From NCBI RefSeq assembly GCF_031157835.1, contig NZ_JAVIDR010000012.1:30740-94739 (forward strand): 64,000 bases of DNA. Reading direction: 5' to 3'. A program made the position numbers and the translations under genes. Position 1 is the first letter of the stretch. Each line of letters begins with the position of its first letter. Positions 36,974 to 46,805 of this stretch are shown here, piece by piece. The notes beneath the pieces are model-generated. The model was not told the origin of the DNA and did no database searches. It saw only the letters and a list, made by a program, of their open reading frames with translations. The stretch comes from Acinetobacter rudis. Lineage in GTDB: Bacteria > Pseudomonadota > Gammaproteobacteria > Pseudomonadales > Moraxellaceae.

Positions 36974-38179
36974 ATGGGCATTAAAATGATTTTGAACGCC
37001 AAAGCAGTATATGGCGTTCCAGTAAAAATTTTCACGACAGATGTGGATGAACAAAGTCTGACTCAACTCAGAAAAATGGCACAACTACAATTTATTCATT
37101 CACATATTGCAGTTATGCCAGATGTACATGTAGGTAAAGGTGCAACTGTCGGAAGTGTCATTCCCACTAAACAGGCAATTATTCCTGCTGCTGTAGGTGT
37201 AGATATTGGCTGTGGCATGAATGCACTACGTCTAAGTATAAAGGCTGACCAATTGCCCGATAACTTAAGTGGCTTACGTAATGCGATTGAACGCAAAGTG
37301 CCAGTTGGTTTTGAAATGCACAAGCAAATTCGCGCTAAAGCTTCCACATTAGCACCAATGGAAAAGCGGCTCGAAGTTATTACACGTAAGCACCCTAGTT
37401 TAACACGCATGCTTCGACATTTTAATTCAACATGGCAAAAACAATTAGGTACCTTAGGTGGTGGTAATCATTTTATTGAGCTTTGTCTTGATGAAAACCA
37501 GGATGTCTGGGTCATGTTGCACTCAGGTAGCCGTGGTTTAGGTAATGCTATTGGTACTTATTTTATTGAGCGTGCAAAAAAAGAAGCTCAACATCGTTTC
37601 GGCCATGTACCAGATAAAGACTTATCTTATTTTACAGAAGGATCAAGTTTATTTGATGATTACTTTGAAGCTGTGGAATGGGCACAAGAATACGCATACG
37701 AAAACCGTCGTGAAATGATGCGCCTCATTTTGGAAGCAATCCGTCCACTACTCCCTAGTTTTCAAATGACCAAAGAAGCAATCAACTGTCATCACAACTA
37801 TGTACAAAAAGAGCTTCATTTTGATGAGGAGGTCTATGTCACACGTAAAGGAGCTATTCGTGCAGGTAAAGATGAGTATGGCATCATTCCAGGCTCAATG
37901 GGTGCAGCTTCTTTTATTGTTAAGGGTAAAGGTAATCCAGAGTCTTTTTGCTCTTGTTCACATGGGGCAGGACGTAAAATGAGTCGCTCTAAAGCCAAGA
38001 TCAGCTTTAACCAACAGGACTTAATTCAACAAACTGAAGGAATTGAATGTCGTAAAGACAAAGGGGTTGTTGATGAAATTCCAGGAGCATATAAAGATAT
38101 TCACGAAGTAATGGCCAATCAGGAAGACCTGATTGAAGTGGTTCATACACTAAAACAAGTCCTTTGTATTAAAGGCTAG
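36974..38179 (+). CDS. rtcB: RNA-splicing/repair ligase RtcB
   Basis: GTP- and Mn-dependent RNA ligase joining 2',3'-cyclic phosphate (or 3'-phosphate) and 5'-OH ends, 401 residues. Motifs: VDIGCGMNA (metal Asp and Cys), GTLGGGNHFIEL, MLHSGSRGLGN, INCHHNYV, PGSMGAASFIVKGKG and the guanylylated His330 in CSHGAGRKMSR. It repairs tRNAs or rRNA cut by nucleases. It is not accompanied by rtcA, rtcR or prfH here. ATG start with a weak AGAG site; a second ATG four codons later is possible. It is preceded by an unusual structured leader. Confidence 0.95.
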   Translation: MGIKMILNAKAVYGVPVKIFTTDVDEQSLTQLRKMAQLQFIHSHIAVMPDVHVGKGATVGSVIPTKQAIIPAAVGVDIGCGMNALRLSIKADQLPDNLSGLRNAIERKVPVGFEMHKQIRAKASTLAPMEKRLEVITRKHPSLTRMLRHFNSTWQKQLGTLGGGNHFIELCLDENQDVWVMLHSGSRGLGNAIGTYFIERAKKEAQHRFGHVPDKDLSYFTEGSSLFDDYFEAVEWAQEYAYENRREMMRLILEAIRPLLPSFQMTKEAINCHHNYVQKELHFDEEVYVTRKGAIRAGKDEYGIIPGSMGAASFIVKGKGNPESFCSCSHGAGRKMSRSKAKISFNQQDLIQQTEGIECRKDKGVVDEIPGAYKDIHEVMANQEDLIEVVHTLKQVLCIKG

Positions 38180-38185
38180 TCTAAA

Positions 38186-38223
38186 CATATGCATGGTGCG
38201 CATTTGCTTACACCATGCATATG
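38186..38223. terminator. Hairpin between rtcB and the OmpA-like gene
   Basis: A perfect 13-bp stem CATATGCATGGTG/CACCATGCATATG between convergent genes. Confidence 0.65.
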
Positions 38224-38233
38224 CTCAATCTCA

Positions 38234-38692
38234 TTAATTTAGTTTCAACTTTAATGTTACACGACGGTTTTTTTCACGTCCTTCAGCTGTACTATTGTCC
38301 GCGATAGGTTGAGCAGAAGCCACGCCTTCCGCAATGATTTGACTTGGGCTAACACTATATTGTGTCATTAAACGTGTTTTCACAATATTAGCGCGCTGCA
38401 TAGAAACCCGCTTATTCACAGCATCACTTCCAATTGAATCTGTATGCCCAGTGATATAAACAATTGCCCGTGGATTAGACAGTAATATCTCCGCAACCTC
38501 CCCCACATAAACCAAATCACGCTCCACAATTTGTGTTGAATTATTCTTAAAATATATCGCTACACCCTGCTGTAATTCTTTTAAAGAAGGCAAACTTTGG
38601 CCCATCTTAGCATTGGTGGTCGTTTTTACTGGTGCAGGTGTACACGCTGTAAAAAAAACAGCTGAACCAATCAATAAAATCAAATTTTTCAT
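38234..38692 (-). CDS. OmpA-C domain lipoprotein
   Basis: A 152-residue lipoprotein with signal peptide and lipobox FTAC (Cys17), then an OmpA-like peptidoglycan-binding domain: VYITGHTDSIGSDAVNKRVSMQRANIVKTRL and AEGREKNRRVTLKL. The Asp in GHTDS and the Arg in QRAN correspond to the diaminopimelate-binding residues of the fold. It probably tethers the outer membrane to the cell wall. It lies 140 bp downstream of ompA on the same strand, beyond a strong terminator. Confidence 0.85.
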   Translation of the reverse strand: MKNLILLIGSAVFFTACTPAPVKTTTNAKMGQSLPSLKELQQGVAIYFKNNSTQIVERDLVYVGEVAEILLSNPRAIVYITGHTDSIGSDAVNKRVSMQRANIVKTRLMTQYSVSPSQIIAEGVASAQPIADNSTAEGREKNRRVTLKLKLN

Positions 38693-38765
38693 AATATCTC
38701 TTTGTTTTGTTCATCGACTCTACAAAGAAACTGTATCACACCTTGAGTGGTTTATTAAAATGGAC

Positions 38766-38799
38766 AAAAAAAAGCGACTCAAATGAGTCGCTTTTTTTC
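38766..38799 (-). terminator. Intrinsic terminator of ompA
   Basis: GCGACTC-AAAT-GAGTCGC stem extended by A and T tracts on both sides; strong in the ompA direction. Confidence 0.88.
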
Positions 38800-38831
38800 A
38801 AGAATTACAGTCTTATTACTGCAACTACGAA

Positions 38832-39887
38832 TTAACGTGGTTGAGCAAGAACTGTACGGCTACCTGTGATAGTCGCGAATACACGACGGTTCATAGCACG
38901 GCCTTCTTTAGTGTTGTTATCAGCGATTGGTTGATCCCACGCGAAGCCTTGAGCAGACAAACGTGAAGCATCAATGTTGTATTCGCTTACAAGTGCAGAT
39001 TTAACAGAGTTAGCACGAGCCAAAGATAAACGTTCGTTTAGCTTACGAGGACCAGTGTTATCTGTGTGACCTTCGATGCGAGCAGTTGCATTTGGATACT
39101 CGTTAAGTTTCTCTGCAACTTTAGCAATTTCTGGCTTGTATTGATCTTTGATGTTTGACTTGTTGATGTCAAAGAACACACGAAGTTCCATGTTAAGATC
39201 TTCGATTACTTCTTTAGGCTCTTGAACTACAGGAGCAACTGGTGCAACTGGTGCAACAACTACAACTGGAGCTGCAGGTTTCAAGTGACCACCAAGAACT
39301 ACGTTAAGACCAGCAAGAGCTGTATAGTTCCAGAAATCTTCATCGATGTTATATGTAGCACGTGCTTCAGTACGTAGAGACAATACATCGTTTAGACGCC
39401 AGAAAGCACCAAAACCAGCATTACCTAAAGTACCTTCTTCTTTCATGCCACGATTGAAACGACCGATTTCGTCAGCAGAAGCACCTTTAAAGTCATATTT
39501 GTAATGACCCGCACCTAACAATACGTATGGCTTAATTTTGCTGTCATAGTCTTTAGTGATCAAATCAGAAGTAACATAGAAGTTACCGTTGATTTGTTGT
39601 TGTTTGTACTCAGCATTGTTCATGCCTTGACGAGTTTCAACATCACCTTTAACTTGGTTATATTCTGCTTCAAAACCTAACCATGGAGTCAATTCAACAC
39701 CAATAGCAGCACCAACGAATAAATCGTCTTGCATTTCACCATTGTTAGTTAAATGGTCACGGCTGTTGTTGTGTTTAGTATCTTGAAATGTGTAACCTAA
39801 AAGTAAAGGGGTTACAGTTACACCAGCATTAGCCGCAGCTAATGGCGCAGCAACTAGCATAGCAAGTGCGATACGACTCAGTTTCAT
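38832..39887 (-). CDS. ompA: Outer membrane porin OmpA
   Basis: The major Acinetobacter outer-membrane protein (Omp38 type), 351 residues. It has a signal peptide [21 protein letters not shown], an eight-stranded barrel (about 22-200), an Ala/Pro/Val linker, and an OmpA-C domain with [30 protein letters not shown] and [11 protein letters not shown], carrying the conserved Asp and Arg for diaminopimelate binding. In related species it is involved in membrane stability and host-cell interaction. The start at 39887 is fixed by GGAGGA just upstream and by the signal peptide. A long 5' untranslated region is likely. Confidence 0.95.
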   Translation of the reverse strand: MKLSRIALAMLVAAPLAAANAGVTVTPLLLGYTFQDTKHNNSRDHLTNNGEMQDDLFVGAAIGVELTPWLGFEAEYNQVKGDVETRQGMNNAEYKQQQINGNFYVTSDLITKDYDSKIKPYVLLGAGHYKYDFKGASADEIGRFNRGMKEEGTLGNAGFGAFWRLNDVLSLRTEARATYNIDEDFWNYTALAGLNVVLGGHLKPAAPVVVVAPVAPVAPVVQEPKEVIEDLNMELRVFFDINKSNIKDQYKPEIAKVAEKLNEYPNATARIEGHTDNTGPRKLNERLSLARANSVKSALVSEYNIDASRLSAQGFAWDQPIADNNTKEGRAMNRRVFATITGSRTVLAQPR

Positions 39888-40817
39888 GGATTTCCTCCAG
39901 AGATAACAATTGTTGTTCAAGCTCAGCCTAAAATATTTTAGCTACCTGAGATGGGCATTCCATACGCTATGATGACGCCCCAGTATTATTTTTAAGCTAC
40001 TCACGTTGAATCATACAAACACTTCGAACATATTCCAAGTGCCTGATAAGCTTAATCATGCAAATTATTGACAAAATTACTTACAATTTCCGTTGTAATT
40101 CCGTAATTTTTCACACGACCAGTACTATGAATAGCTTATGCTCATTTTCCCACCGCGCTATATTAACAGTATTCTAGAACGATAGTAAAAAAATTTTAAC
40201 CTTATCGATCATTCTTTCTTTTCAAAAACAAATTAAGTTATTTTCATGATCACCATATAATTCAAGATATACAGCCCCATAAGCCTTCATTTTACACTAG
40301 ACCTGTCCATTCGGTATAACCCAATGAACACTGTATATATTTTCATCTTGATTACACTTTAACACTTGTATAAATAATTTAAAATATATTTGATTGTTTA
40401 TTAAAACAAAATTTTGCAAATACCACTCATTTGGCAGGATTATTCATTAAAAAAATACAAAAACTTATTTTAGAAAACATCAATACTGCATTGTTTTTTA
40501 AAAACATTTAAGATTATCAACATAAAAGCACATACTTTTTAATTTAAGAAATAGTCTACATTCACAACATAATAAACTGAATTTTATGCTTATTATGATG
40601 GTCGAAATGACATTATCAATTTAAACATTATTATTCATTAATTTAGACAACATTGCTCACTCAACAACTTAAAATTTAAACAAGGTCACTTTACCTTATA
40701 ATTTATACAACACAAGTAAAGTGAAAATATGATAAGGCACAAGATTTTAAGCAATTAAGGTGAAATCAACTTCTTTCCCCCCGATGCAAATATCCCCAAT
40801 CAGCTTTCAATATATAA
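39888..40817. other. 930-bp non-coding region between ompA and fimT-like gene
   Basis: The longest gap in the window, very AT-rich and without a credible ORF. It carries the ompA promoter and leader and the promoter of the pseudopilin gene. An inverted repeat CATAATAA...TTATTATG lies at 40568-40597. I could not place promoters with confidence; the length suggests room for a small RNA or extended regulation of ompA. Confidence 0.5.
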
Positions 40818-41393
40818 ATGAGTCAAAACAAAATAATGGCCTATAATGATAAACATAATAGAAATCCAAACCATAAAATTGATCAAGGAATCACGCTACT
40901 AGAGCTTATGGCTTGTTTGAGTATGATCATCGTCATGTACTTTCTGAGCATTCCATTCTTCAATAAAATAGCAGCACAACTTGAAGCTAAAAATATATCT
41001 AGTCTTATTCAACAACAGCTCCATCTAGCACGAAATCAAGCTTTTATTTCCAATCAAGATCTAATCATCTGTGCCTCGAACAACTTGATTCATTGTGATC
41101 AACAACAATGGGCACAGGGTTTAATTGTTTATATAGATCGCAATAAAGACCGTCAATTAAATAAAAATGAACATATCATTTCTCACCTCGAAATGAATAT
41201 CAAATATGGTACTTTTAATTGGTATGGGAACAGCACACATAAGACTCAAATCGTTTTTCAATCAGATACAGGTTTACCACGGGGATCAAATGGACGATTT
41301 CGCTATTGTAGCCAAATCAATCCTCACCTTAGCTTCGATCTGATACTAAATCAGATGGGACATTTAAGTCACATACCAACAAAAGCTTGTTAG
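40818..41393 (+). CDS. FimT/GspH-type pseudopilin
   Basis: A 191-residue type IV pilin-like protein. A basic leader ends in the prepilin peptidase site QG|ITLLELM, followed by the hydrophobic helix (LMACLSMIIVMYFLSIPFF). The C-terminal part has the GspH/FimT pattern SDTGLPRGSNGRFRYC ... FDLILNQMGHLS, with a Cys pair (CASNN...HC, RYC...AC) likely to form disulfides. FimT-type minor pilins take part in pilus assembly or DNA binding during uptake. No other pilin genes are adjacent. Confidence 0.8.
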   Translation: MSQNKIMAYNDKHNRNPNHKIDQGITLLELMACLSMIIVMYFLSIPFFNKIAAQLEAKNISSLIQQQLHLARNQAFISNQDLIICASNNLIHCDQQQWAQGLIVYIDRNKDRQLNKNEHIISHLEMNIKYGTFNWYGNSTHKTQIVFQSDTGLPRGSNGRFRYCSQINPHLSFDLILNQMGHLSHIPTKAC

Positions 41394-41476
41394 TCAGGAA
41401 AATTTCTGTACTCGATCAGCTTTTTTTATATACTCCTTATTGGGAAAATGACTTAAAAACAAATGGAGAAATTAGA

Positions 41477-42652
41477 ATGACTGAGATTGTAATTGTTAAT
41501 GGAGCACGTACTGCTATGGGTGGCTTTCAAGGAAGTCTATCTACCCAAACAGCCCCACAACTGGGTGCTGTAACCATACAAGCTGCAATTTCTCGCTCAG
41601 GTGTAGCATTAGAGGATGTTGAAGAAGTCATTATGGGCTGTGTCTTACCTGCTGGGTTAAAGCAAGGCCCTGCACGCCAAGCTATGCGTTTAGCGGGTCT
41701 TCCTGACACAACAGCAGCCGTCACAATTAATAAACTTTGTGGTTCGGGAATGAAAGCAGTCATGCAGGCTGCAGATATGATCAAAGCCGGATCAGCAACA
41801 ACAGTAATTGCCGGGGGTATGGAATCTATGAGTAATGCTCCATATCTATTAACCAAGGCACGTGCTGGTTACCGTATGGGACATGGTGAATTAAAAGATC
41901 ATATGTTCTTTGATGGCTTAGAAGATGCAGAAACGGGTCGCCTCATGGGTTCATTTGCACAAGACATGGCAAATGAACGCGCATATAGCCGAGAACAAAT
42001 GGATGAATTTGCCATTCGATCACTTAATCGTGCTAAAACAGCCATTACAGAAGGTTATTTCAAAGATGAAATAGTTCCTGTCACTATTTCTACTCGAAAA
42101 GGTGATGTGACAGTAGATAGCGATGAACAACCCTTTAATGCAAATATTGAGAAGATTCCAACGTTACGTCCAGCATTTGCACATGATGGAACTATTACAG
42201 CTGCGAATGCCAGTTCTATCTCTGATGGTGCTTCTGCCCTCTTACTCACCTCAAGTGCAAATGCACAAGCTAAAGGTCTTCAACCTCTAGCCAAAATTGT
42301 AGCGTATGCATCTAACTCACGTCATCCTTCAGAGTTTACCATTGCACCAGGCGGTGCAATTGAAAAAGTCCTACAGCAAACTCAATGGAATGCTCAAGAT
42401 GTAGACTTGTGGGAGATTAATGAAGCCTTTGCAATGGTGACCATGTGTCCAATTGATGATTTCAAACTCGACCCTGAAAAAGTAAATATTCACGGTGGTG
42501 CCTGTGCGCTTGGCCACCCTGTTGGTTCTACAGGTTCACGAATTATCTTGTCATTAATTCATGCCTTGAAACGTACAGGTGGTAAAAAAGGCATTGCCAC
42601 TTTATGTATTGGTGGTGGAGAGGCAACCGCCGTAGCAATTGAAATTTTATAG
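41477..42652 (+). CDS. Acetyl-CoA C-acetyltransferase (thiolase)
   Basis: Condenses or cleaves acetoacetyl-CoA/3-ketoacyl-CoA, 391 residues (normal). The catalytic residues are visible: Cys88 in NKLCGSGMKA, His347 in CALGHPVGSTGSR and Cys377 in LCIGGGEATAV, plus NEAFAMV. Whether it is biosynthetic or degradative (AtoB/PhaA type) cannot be told. The ATG at 41477 is supported by GGAGAA six bases upstream; the open frame extends 30 codons further into the pilin gene end but without homology. Confidence 0.92.
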   Translation: MTEIVIVNGARTAMGGFQGSLSTQTAPQLGAVTIQAAISRSGVALEDVEEVIMGCVLPAGLKQGPARQAMRLAGLPDTTAAVTINKLCGSGMKAVMQAADMIKAGSATTVIAGGMESMSNAPYLLTKARAGYRMGHGELKDHMFFDGLEDAETGRLMGSFAQDMANERAYSREQMDEFAIRSLNRAKTAITEGYFKDEIVPVTISTRKGDVTVDSDEQPFNANIEKIPTLRPAFAHDGTITAANASSISDGASALLLTSSANAQAKGLQPLAKIVAYASNSRHPSEFTIAPGGAIEKVLQQTQWNAQDVDLWEINEAFAMVTMCPIDDFKLDPEKVNIHGGACALGHPVGSTGSRIILSLIHALKRTGGKKGIATLCIGGGEATAVAIEIL

Positions 42653-42667
42653 TTCTATAAAATGAAT

Positions 42668-42706
42668 AAAAAAATCCTGCAAATTAATATATGTGGGATT
42701 TTTTTA
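42668..42706 (+). terminator. Intrinsic terminator after thiolase
   Basis: AAAAAATCC and GGATTTTTT pair across a partly paired 18-nt loop and end in a T-run. Confidence 0.7.
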
Positions 42707-42781
42707 TGATTGATTTTATTATCTATATCCATCACCCACACAATTCATAATAACGTCACAATAACCATAATGGTGAAAACT

Positions 42782-43213
42782 ATGCAACTTAACCACTACT
42801 TGAGCTTTAAAGGTCAAACCGAAGCTGCTTTTAATTTTTATAAAACGGCTTTTGGAGGAGAATTCTCCCTATTAAAACGTTATGGGGAAATCCCAACTGA
42901 ACACGCACTCAGCGCACAGGAACGAGACTATATTCTGCATGTTTCTCTACCCATCAACGAATACACTGTTCTTATGGGTTCAGATTATACTGAAGCGCTC
43001 TGTACCCAAAAGAATATACAACTCGTACAAGGCAATAATCATCATATTTCCATAAACCTTACTGCCGGTGAGGAAGCTGAAGCTCATCGTTTATTTGCAG
43101 TACTTTCTCAAGGTGGTCAAATCGAAATGGCTCTAGAACAAACATTCTGGGGCGCACTTTACGCCTCATTTATAGATCAATTTGGAATTCACTGGATGAT
43201 CAACTGTCAGTAA
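42782..43213 (+). CDS. VOC-superfamily (PhnB/glyoxalase-like) protein
   Basis: A 143-residue protein of the PhnB-like vicinal-oxygen-chelate family: LNHYLSFKGQTEAAFNFYKTAFGGEF at the N-terminus, MGSDY mid-protein and WGALYASFIDQFGIHWMINC at the end, the classical ending. No metal-dependent activity can be assigned. ATG at 42782 or 42770 (four codons earlier). Monocistronic. Confidence 0.83.
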   Translation: MQLNHYLSFKGQTEAAFNFYKTAFGGEFSLLKRYGEIPTEHALSAQERDYILHVSLPINEYTVLMGSDYTEALCTQKNIQLVQGNNHHISINLTAGEEAEAHRLFAVLSQGGQIEMALEQTFWGALYASFIDQFGIHWMINCQ

Positions 43214-43258
43214 GATCCATCCAACAATCCCTATCGTTCTGCTAATGCGTTGTTCTTA

Positions 43259-44560
43259 TTAAAGAGAACAACGCTTCTTTAAAATATTCAACATTTTCTG
43301 ATAATCAGATAACTGGAGTGGGCTAATCTGTTTTTGAAAATGTTGAAGTATAGCGGCATAGACACGCTCTATTCTAGCTGGCAACCAACTAGAATCTGGT
43401 GCGAAAAGCACATAACGCCCATCTCGAATAGCCTCATCCAACAACTGTTGCAAATCATAAGCAACCTGAGGCTGATGTTCGCGATCATCTTCAATTAAAC
43501 AAATAATCCAATATAGACGATCCCAATAATCCAAATATTTTAGATATCCCAACTTGGATAGTAAACTTGGACATTCATGAGTTAATCCTAGTAGTATAGT
43601 CAGCTCATCAACTGTAATTTGTTTAGTTAAGGCTCGAAGCAAACATTCAATATATTGCAAACTAAAATTTAATTGCACATACGTCAAAGTAGACAAATAA
43701 ATTATATCCTCCATACTTAAATAATTACTTTTCAAACTCGATATTAAAACATGAGCTCGTAATTCCTCATTGGAGGTTAATGAGATTAATTGTAGCAACT
43801 CATTCTTATCCCATTTCATCAGCATCAATTGACGAACTCTTATTTTTTCCTGATGGTTATCTAATGAGCTGATAGGGTATTGATTAAAATATGCCTTAAA
43901 ATTAAAACCTCTCCCCTTTAGTACAAAGCATGCATAATCCATAACAGACTTATATTTACTCTGCCAAGCCAACAATAATGTTTCTGTTTCTAAACTACCA
44001 TTAAGGTGTAATGTCTGTAATAACTGACGTTGAATATCCCCAAACGAACTTTGTCTAAACTCGTTCTTTAACTCATCAGTTTGATTTCTATGAAGTACAC
44101 CTTGCAACCAAAACACCCTCAGCATTGGGTCTTTTGCGAACTTACACAATCGCTCTAACTCAAGCAAATTGATCCATTGATATTTTTTAACATGCTGAAA
44201 AATTGATCTAACTCGATGACCTTGTTGACCAAACATCACTTGTTGTAAATAACCTAGATTAGAAAGAATACTTTCAAAGATGATCTGTTCAATATCACGC
44301 ATTCTCCTCACACGATCTTGTATAGCAACGACATCTTCAAAATAATCAATGCAGAGTTTAGAAAAACCTTGTTGTTTACTCCAAACTTTCAAATTTTCTT
44401 CTGCAGCTTGCCGATTAGCTTCCACATAATCACTTAAGCAACGCAATAACAATGGAAAAACATCAGGTTTAAAATTATTTTTTAGTGCAATAAGCGATTT
44501 TTGACGCAAATATCCATCCCGATTGGTTAAATATAATTTTAACTGTTCAAACTCATTCAT
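43259..44560 (-). CDS. HEAT-repeat-like protein of unknown function
   Basis: A 433-residue, almost entirely alpha-helical cytoplasmic protein. The N-terminus (YLRQKSLIALKNNFKPDVFPLLLRCLSDYVEANRQAAEENLKVW) reads as two HEAT-type repeats, and similar helix pairs continue. No signal peptide, membrane segment or catalytic motif. Possibly a scaffold; I do not recognise a characterised homologue. It lies 123 bp downstream of the DUF934 gene with a terminator between, and so is probably its own unit. Confidence 0.55.
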   Translation of the reverse strand: MNEFEQLKLYLTNRDGYLRQKSLIALKNNFKPDVFPLLLRCLSDYVEANRQAAEENLKVWSKQQGFSKLCIDYFEDVVAIQDRVRRMRDIEQIIFESILSNLGYLQQVMFGQQGHRVRSIFQHVKKYQWINLLELERLCKFAKDPMLRVFWLQGVLHRNQTDELKNEFRQSSFGDIQRQLLQTLHLNGSLETETLLLAWQSKYKSVMDYACFVLKGRGFNFKAYFNQYPISSLDNHQEKIRVRQLMLMKWDKNELLQLISLTSNEELRAHVLISSLKSNYLSMEDIIYLSTLTYVQLNFSLQYIECLLRALTKQITVDELTILLGLTHECPSLLSKLGYLKYLDYWDRLYWIICLIEDDREHQPQVAYDLQQLLDEAIRDGRYVLFAPDSSWLPARIERVYAAILQHFQKQISPLQLSDYQKMLNILKKRCSL

Positions 44561-44634
44561 TTTCTATTCAGTACAATTATCATTCTCTCTCAATTATAGT
44601 TTAGTTATATAAATTTTAACTTATTTTATTGCAT

Positions 44635-44661
44635 AAAAAAGCTGGATAAAATCCAGCTTTT
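44635..44661 (-). terminator. Terminator after cysI-DUF934
   Basis: GCTGGAT-AAA-ATCCAGC stem with A and T tracts at both sides. Confidence 0.82.
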
Positions 44662-44683
44662 ATTGCGCAGTTATACCGAGCTA

Positions 44684-45169
44684 TTATGCCCCAGTTTGAT
44701 AACTCGCCTGTGCTACAGCAGTCGAAGCTTGATAAGGATGAGTGAAATCTTTTAAACCTTGTGCGGCTTCTTCAATATCTTTACCTTCTTTAATTACAAA
44801 ACTATCAAAGCCAGAGCGTTTCAGATAATTGAGGACATCTTTAAAGATATCCCCAACAGCACGTAATTCACCTTGAAAACCTTGACGACGCAAAAGTGCA
44901 GCAAAAGAATAACCACGACCATCATTAAAACCAGCAAACTCAATAAAGATAGTATCCAATTGGGCAAGTGGAAATACATGTGACTCTGGTGAATCATCAA
45001 CTGTAAGATAAAGCGCTTTTTTACCTTTCACTTGTCCAAGTACATCAAGTTGTGAAGTGGTAAGCACAACATCACCTACTGGAATTTGACCATCCTCAGT
45101 GAGCAATTGATAGCTATTTTCTACGATGCTGCCATCTTTATTGAGTACAGCCAATGCAGTATTAAGCAT
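44684..45169 (-). CDS. DUF934 protein, sulfite-reductase partner
   Basis: A 161-residue soluble protein of the DUF934 family, recognised by FIEFAGFNDGRGYSFAALLRRQGFQGELRAVGD (about 75-110). This family is regularly encoded next to cysI-type sulfite reductases in proteobacteria and is thought to assist assimilatory sulfate reduction; the mechanism is unknown. The ATG at 45169 lies 8 bp inside the cysI end with GGAG upstream, so translation is coupled. Confidence 0.88.
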   Translation of the reverse strand: MLNTALAVLNKDGSIVENSYQLLTEDGQIPVGDVVLTTSQLDVLGQVKGKKALYLTVDDSPESHVFPLAQLDTIFIEFAGFNDGRGYSFAALLRRQGFQGELRAVGDIFKDVLNYLKRSGFDSFVIKEGKDIEEAAQGLKDFTHPYQASTAVAQASYQTGA

Positions 45170-46805
45170 ATGCACGCTCCTTAAATGGTTGAATGCCAAC
45201 ACGGCGATAAGTTTCGATAAATTCTTCTTTATCTAAACGCAAATCTAAATAGGTATTGAGAATTTCATCTATCACATCAGGAACGACTTCTGCGGCAAAA
45301 GAAGGCCCTAAAATATCACCAAGTGAAGCATCATGATCAGCATTACCACCAAGTGTAATTTGATAGAACTCAGCACCTTTTTTATCTACACCTAAAATTC
45401 CAATATTTCCTACATGATGATGACCACATGCGTTCATACATCCTGAAATATTTAAATCAATACGGCCTAAATTATAAACTGTATCTAGGTCATCAAAGCG
45501 GCGACTAATGGCTTCTGAAATTGGAATTGATTTTGCGTTAGCCAGTGAACAAAAATCCCCACCTGGACAGCAGATAATATCGGTAATAAAACCAATATGA
45601 GCACGAGCTAAATTATTTTGTTCAAGCACTTGCCATAAAGCAAATAAATCTTTTTGTGGTACATCAACCAAAGCAATATTTTGCTCATGTGTTGTTCTTA
45701 ACTCACCAAAGGTATATTGATCTGCTAGATCTGCAATAACATTCATCTCTTCAGAGGTAATATCACCTGGTGCGACACCTGCACGTTTCAGTGAAATCGT
45801 TACAACACGATAACCTTTCACTTTATGTGCATGGGTATTAATATTGAACCACTGTTTAAACTTCGGATGTTCAGCAAATAATGCACTAAAGTCTTCATCG
45901 GTATAATTTTGATAACTAAATGGTAGAAACTCCTGATCCATTTTTTCCAAAACATCAGCCTGAATTTTTAGTGTTTTCACAGTATGTTGAAACTCAGCTT
46001 CAACTTTTTCAGCGAATACTGCAGGTGTTAATGCTTTCACCAAAATTTTAATACGTGCTTTATATTTATTATCACGACGACCATGCAAGTTATAAACACG
46101 CAAAACTGCTTCTAAATATGCAATCAGGTCTTCTCTTGGCAACCATTCACGAATCACCACACCAATAATTGGTGTGCGGCCCAATCCACCGCCCACTTTA
46201 ATTTGATAACCAATTTCACCAGCATCATTTTTCACAATATAAACACCAATATCATGAAAAGAGACTGCAGCACGATCAACTTCAGACAAAGCAGAAACAG
46301 CAATTTTGAACTTTCGCGGTAGGAAAGCAAATTCAGGATGGAAAGTACTCCACTGACGAATCAACTCACAAGTTGGACGTGGATCGGCTACTTCCCCAGC
46401 AACAACACCTGCATATTGGTCAGTGGTTGTATTACGAATACAGTTTCCTGATGTTTGAATGGCGTGCATTTGTACTGTTGCCAATTCTGCCAACATATCA
46501 GGAACATTTTCTAAAGCTGGCCAGTTAAATTGAATATTCTGGCGAGTAGAAACATGTGCATAACCACGGTCATAGTTTTTTGCAAGTTCAGCGACTTTTC
46601 TAAGCTGCTTCGAATTCATTAAACCGTAAGGTACAGCTATACGTAACATCGGTGCATAACGTTGCACATATAAACCATTTTGCAAACGTAATGGACGGTA
46701 TTCATCTTCCGTCAATTTACCTGCTAAATAGCGTTGTGTTTGATCACGAAATTGCGCAACTCGTTCATTGATCAGTTGCTGATCGAAGTCAGTATATAAG
46801 TACAT
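45162..46805 (-). CDS. cysI: Assimilatory sulfite reductase (nitrite/sulfite reductase, siroheme type) CysI
   Basis: Six-electron reduction of sulfite to sulfide with siroheme and a [4Fe-4S] cluster, 547 residues. Two ferredoxin-like half domains, VSTRQNIQFNWPALENVPDML, TSGNCIRNTTTDQYAG, and the cluster/siroheme motifs CCPGGDFCSLANAKS and LNISGCMNACGHHHVGNIG are all present with four Cys. No separate flavoprotein CysJ lies nearby; this type uses ferredoxin or another partner. The following DUF934 gene overlaps by 8 bp. ATG start. Confidence 0.92.
   Translation of the reverse strand: MYLYTDFDQQLINERVAQFRDQTQRYLAGKLTEDEYRPLRLQNGLYVQRYAPMLRIAVPYGLMNSKQLRKVAELAKNYDRGYAHVSTRQNIQFNWPALENVPDMLAELATVQMHAIQTSGNCIRNTTTDQYAGVVAGEVADPRPTCELIRQWSTFHPEFAFLPRKFKIAVSALSEVDRAAVSFHDIGVYIVKNDAGEIGYQIKVGGGLGRTPIIGVVIREWLPREDLIAYLEAVLRVYNLHGRRDNKYKARIKILVKALTPAVFAEKVEAEFQHTVKTLKIQADVLEKMDQEFLPFSYQNYTDEDFSALFAEHPKFKQWFNINTHAHKVKGYRVVTISLKRAGVAPGDITSEEMNVIADLADQYTFGELRTTHEQNIALVDVPQKDLFALWQVLEQNNLARAHIGFITDIICCPGGDFCSLANAKSIPISEAISRRFDDLDTVYNLGRIDLNISGCMNACGHHHVGNIGILGVDKKGAEFYQITLGGNADHDASLGDILGPSFAAEVVPDVIDEILNTYLDLRLDKEEFIETYRRVGIQPFKERAYA

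Noticed and set aside
41387..41476. 30-residue N-terminal extension of thiolase
   Set aside because: Overlaps the pilin end, has no homology to thiolases, and a GGAGAA site marks the ATG at 41477.
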